A DNA stretch of 13,335 nt from an uncultured Oscillospiraceae bacterium (GTDB lineage: Bacteria; Bacillota; Clostridia; Oscillospirales; Acutalibacteraceae): assembly GCA_900540535.1 (NCBI GenBank), contig UQGM01000058.1:1-13335 (forward strand), in the 5' to 3' direction. Position numbers and translations under genes: made by a program. The stretch's first letter is position 1, and every line of letters begins with the position of its first letter. The notes below the pieces were generated by a model. It did not search any database. It was given only the letters and a program-made list of their open reading frames with translations, and was not told the DNA's origin. This document shows positions 13,200-13,335 of this stretch, one piece after another.

Positions 13200-13335
13200 A
13201 TTAAAATTTATGCTCTTTACTGCTGCTTCTTCCCCCAACTTTGATAAATAAAGAAGTTTTAGCGCAGGCACTTATAGTTTGGTGCGCCGTATCTTGGTGT
13301 GCGAAATGAATCAGGCTTAGCCTGTGCCGCCCATG
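13200..13335. other. Unassigned window end with a composition shift
   Basis: A+T-rich DNA gives way at about 13258 to a G+C-richer stretch with the palindrome CAGGCT-t-AGCCTG at about 13312-13324 and imperfect repeats of GTGCG/GTGTGCG. A minus-strand frame is open from the edge to a TAA near 13199 (ending ...SSSKEHKF), but its composition is not convincing and no known protein is recognised. It could be the tail of a gene, a repeat or an RNA beyond the window. Confidence 0.25.

Noticed and set aside
13200..13335. C-terminal part of a minus-strand gene ending near 13199
   Set aside because: The frame is open only over about 45 codons to the edge, with no recognisable family, and switches into A+T-rich low-information codons; not enough to call a gene.

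Overview
The window looks like chromosome of a low-G+C Gram-positive anaerobe, most likely Clostridia of the Ruminococcaceae/Oscillospiraceae type. The grounds are A+T-rich intergenic DNA, strong AGGAGG-type ribosome binding sites, consensus sigma-A promoters (TTGACA, 17 bp, TAAAAT), an SdpRI system, a SecG of Firmicutes type, and a diverged second type II topoisomerase (ParE/ParC) pair. The genus is inference, not read from a marker gene.

Layout. Positions 1-1302 (minus, cut by the window edge): membrane-anchored nucleotide-sugar dehydratase/epimerase of the CapD/FlaA1/WbpM type, for surface polysaccharide synthesis. Positions 1303-2300: long A+T-rich gap with inverted repeats and a strong promoter. 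Positions 2301-4037 (plus): a TetR-family regulator and two multi-pass membrane proteins of unknown function; an identical 13-bp palindrome lies just before the regulator and just before the first membrane gene. Positions 4090-5334 (minus): a SnoaL-like protein and a SAM methyltransferase, probably one transcript, facing the TetR cassette across a shared hairpin. Positions 5567-7239 (minus): a four-gene SdpR/SdpI operon (stand-alone DUF1648 protein, SdpR, SdpI, DUF3784 protein). Its near-consensus promoter is bracketed by two copies of a 20-bp inverted repeat, with a terminator at the far end. Positions 7467-7715 (minus): secG with its own promoter and terminator. Positions 7870-8005 hold strong plus-strand hairpins with no gene, a candidate small RNA. 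Positions 8185-8707 (plus): a small membrane protein overlapping a YbjQ-family protein. Positions 8842-13084 (minus): parE-parC. The last 250 bp hold the parE promoter and an unassigned stretch.

How the parts work together. The clearest regulatory unit is the sdp operon: SdpR should bind the two ATTTAGA/TCTAAAT repeats around the promoter, and SdpI should relieve this by holding SdpR at the membrane when its ligand is present, as known for the Bacillus subtilis system. No SdpABC toxin genes are in the window, so this looks like an orphan immunity/sensor module, enlarged by two extra membrane proteins. The TetR cassette is a second self-contained unit: the shared palindrome predicts co-regulation of the regulator and two uncharacterised membrane proteins. 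These two modules and the hairpin region at 7870-8005 are the most likely places for new biology.
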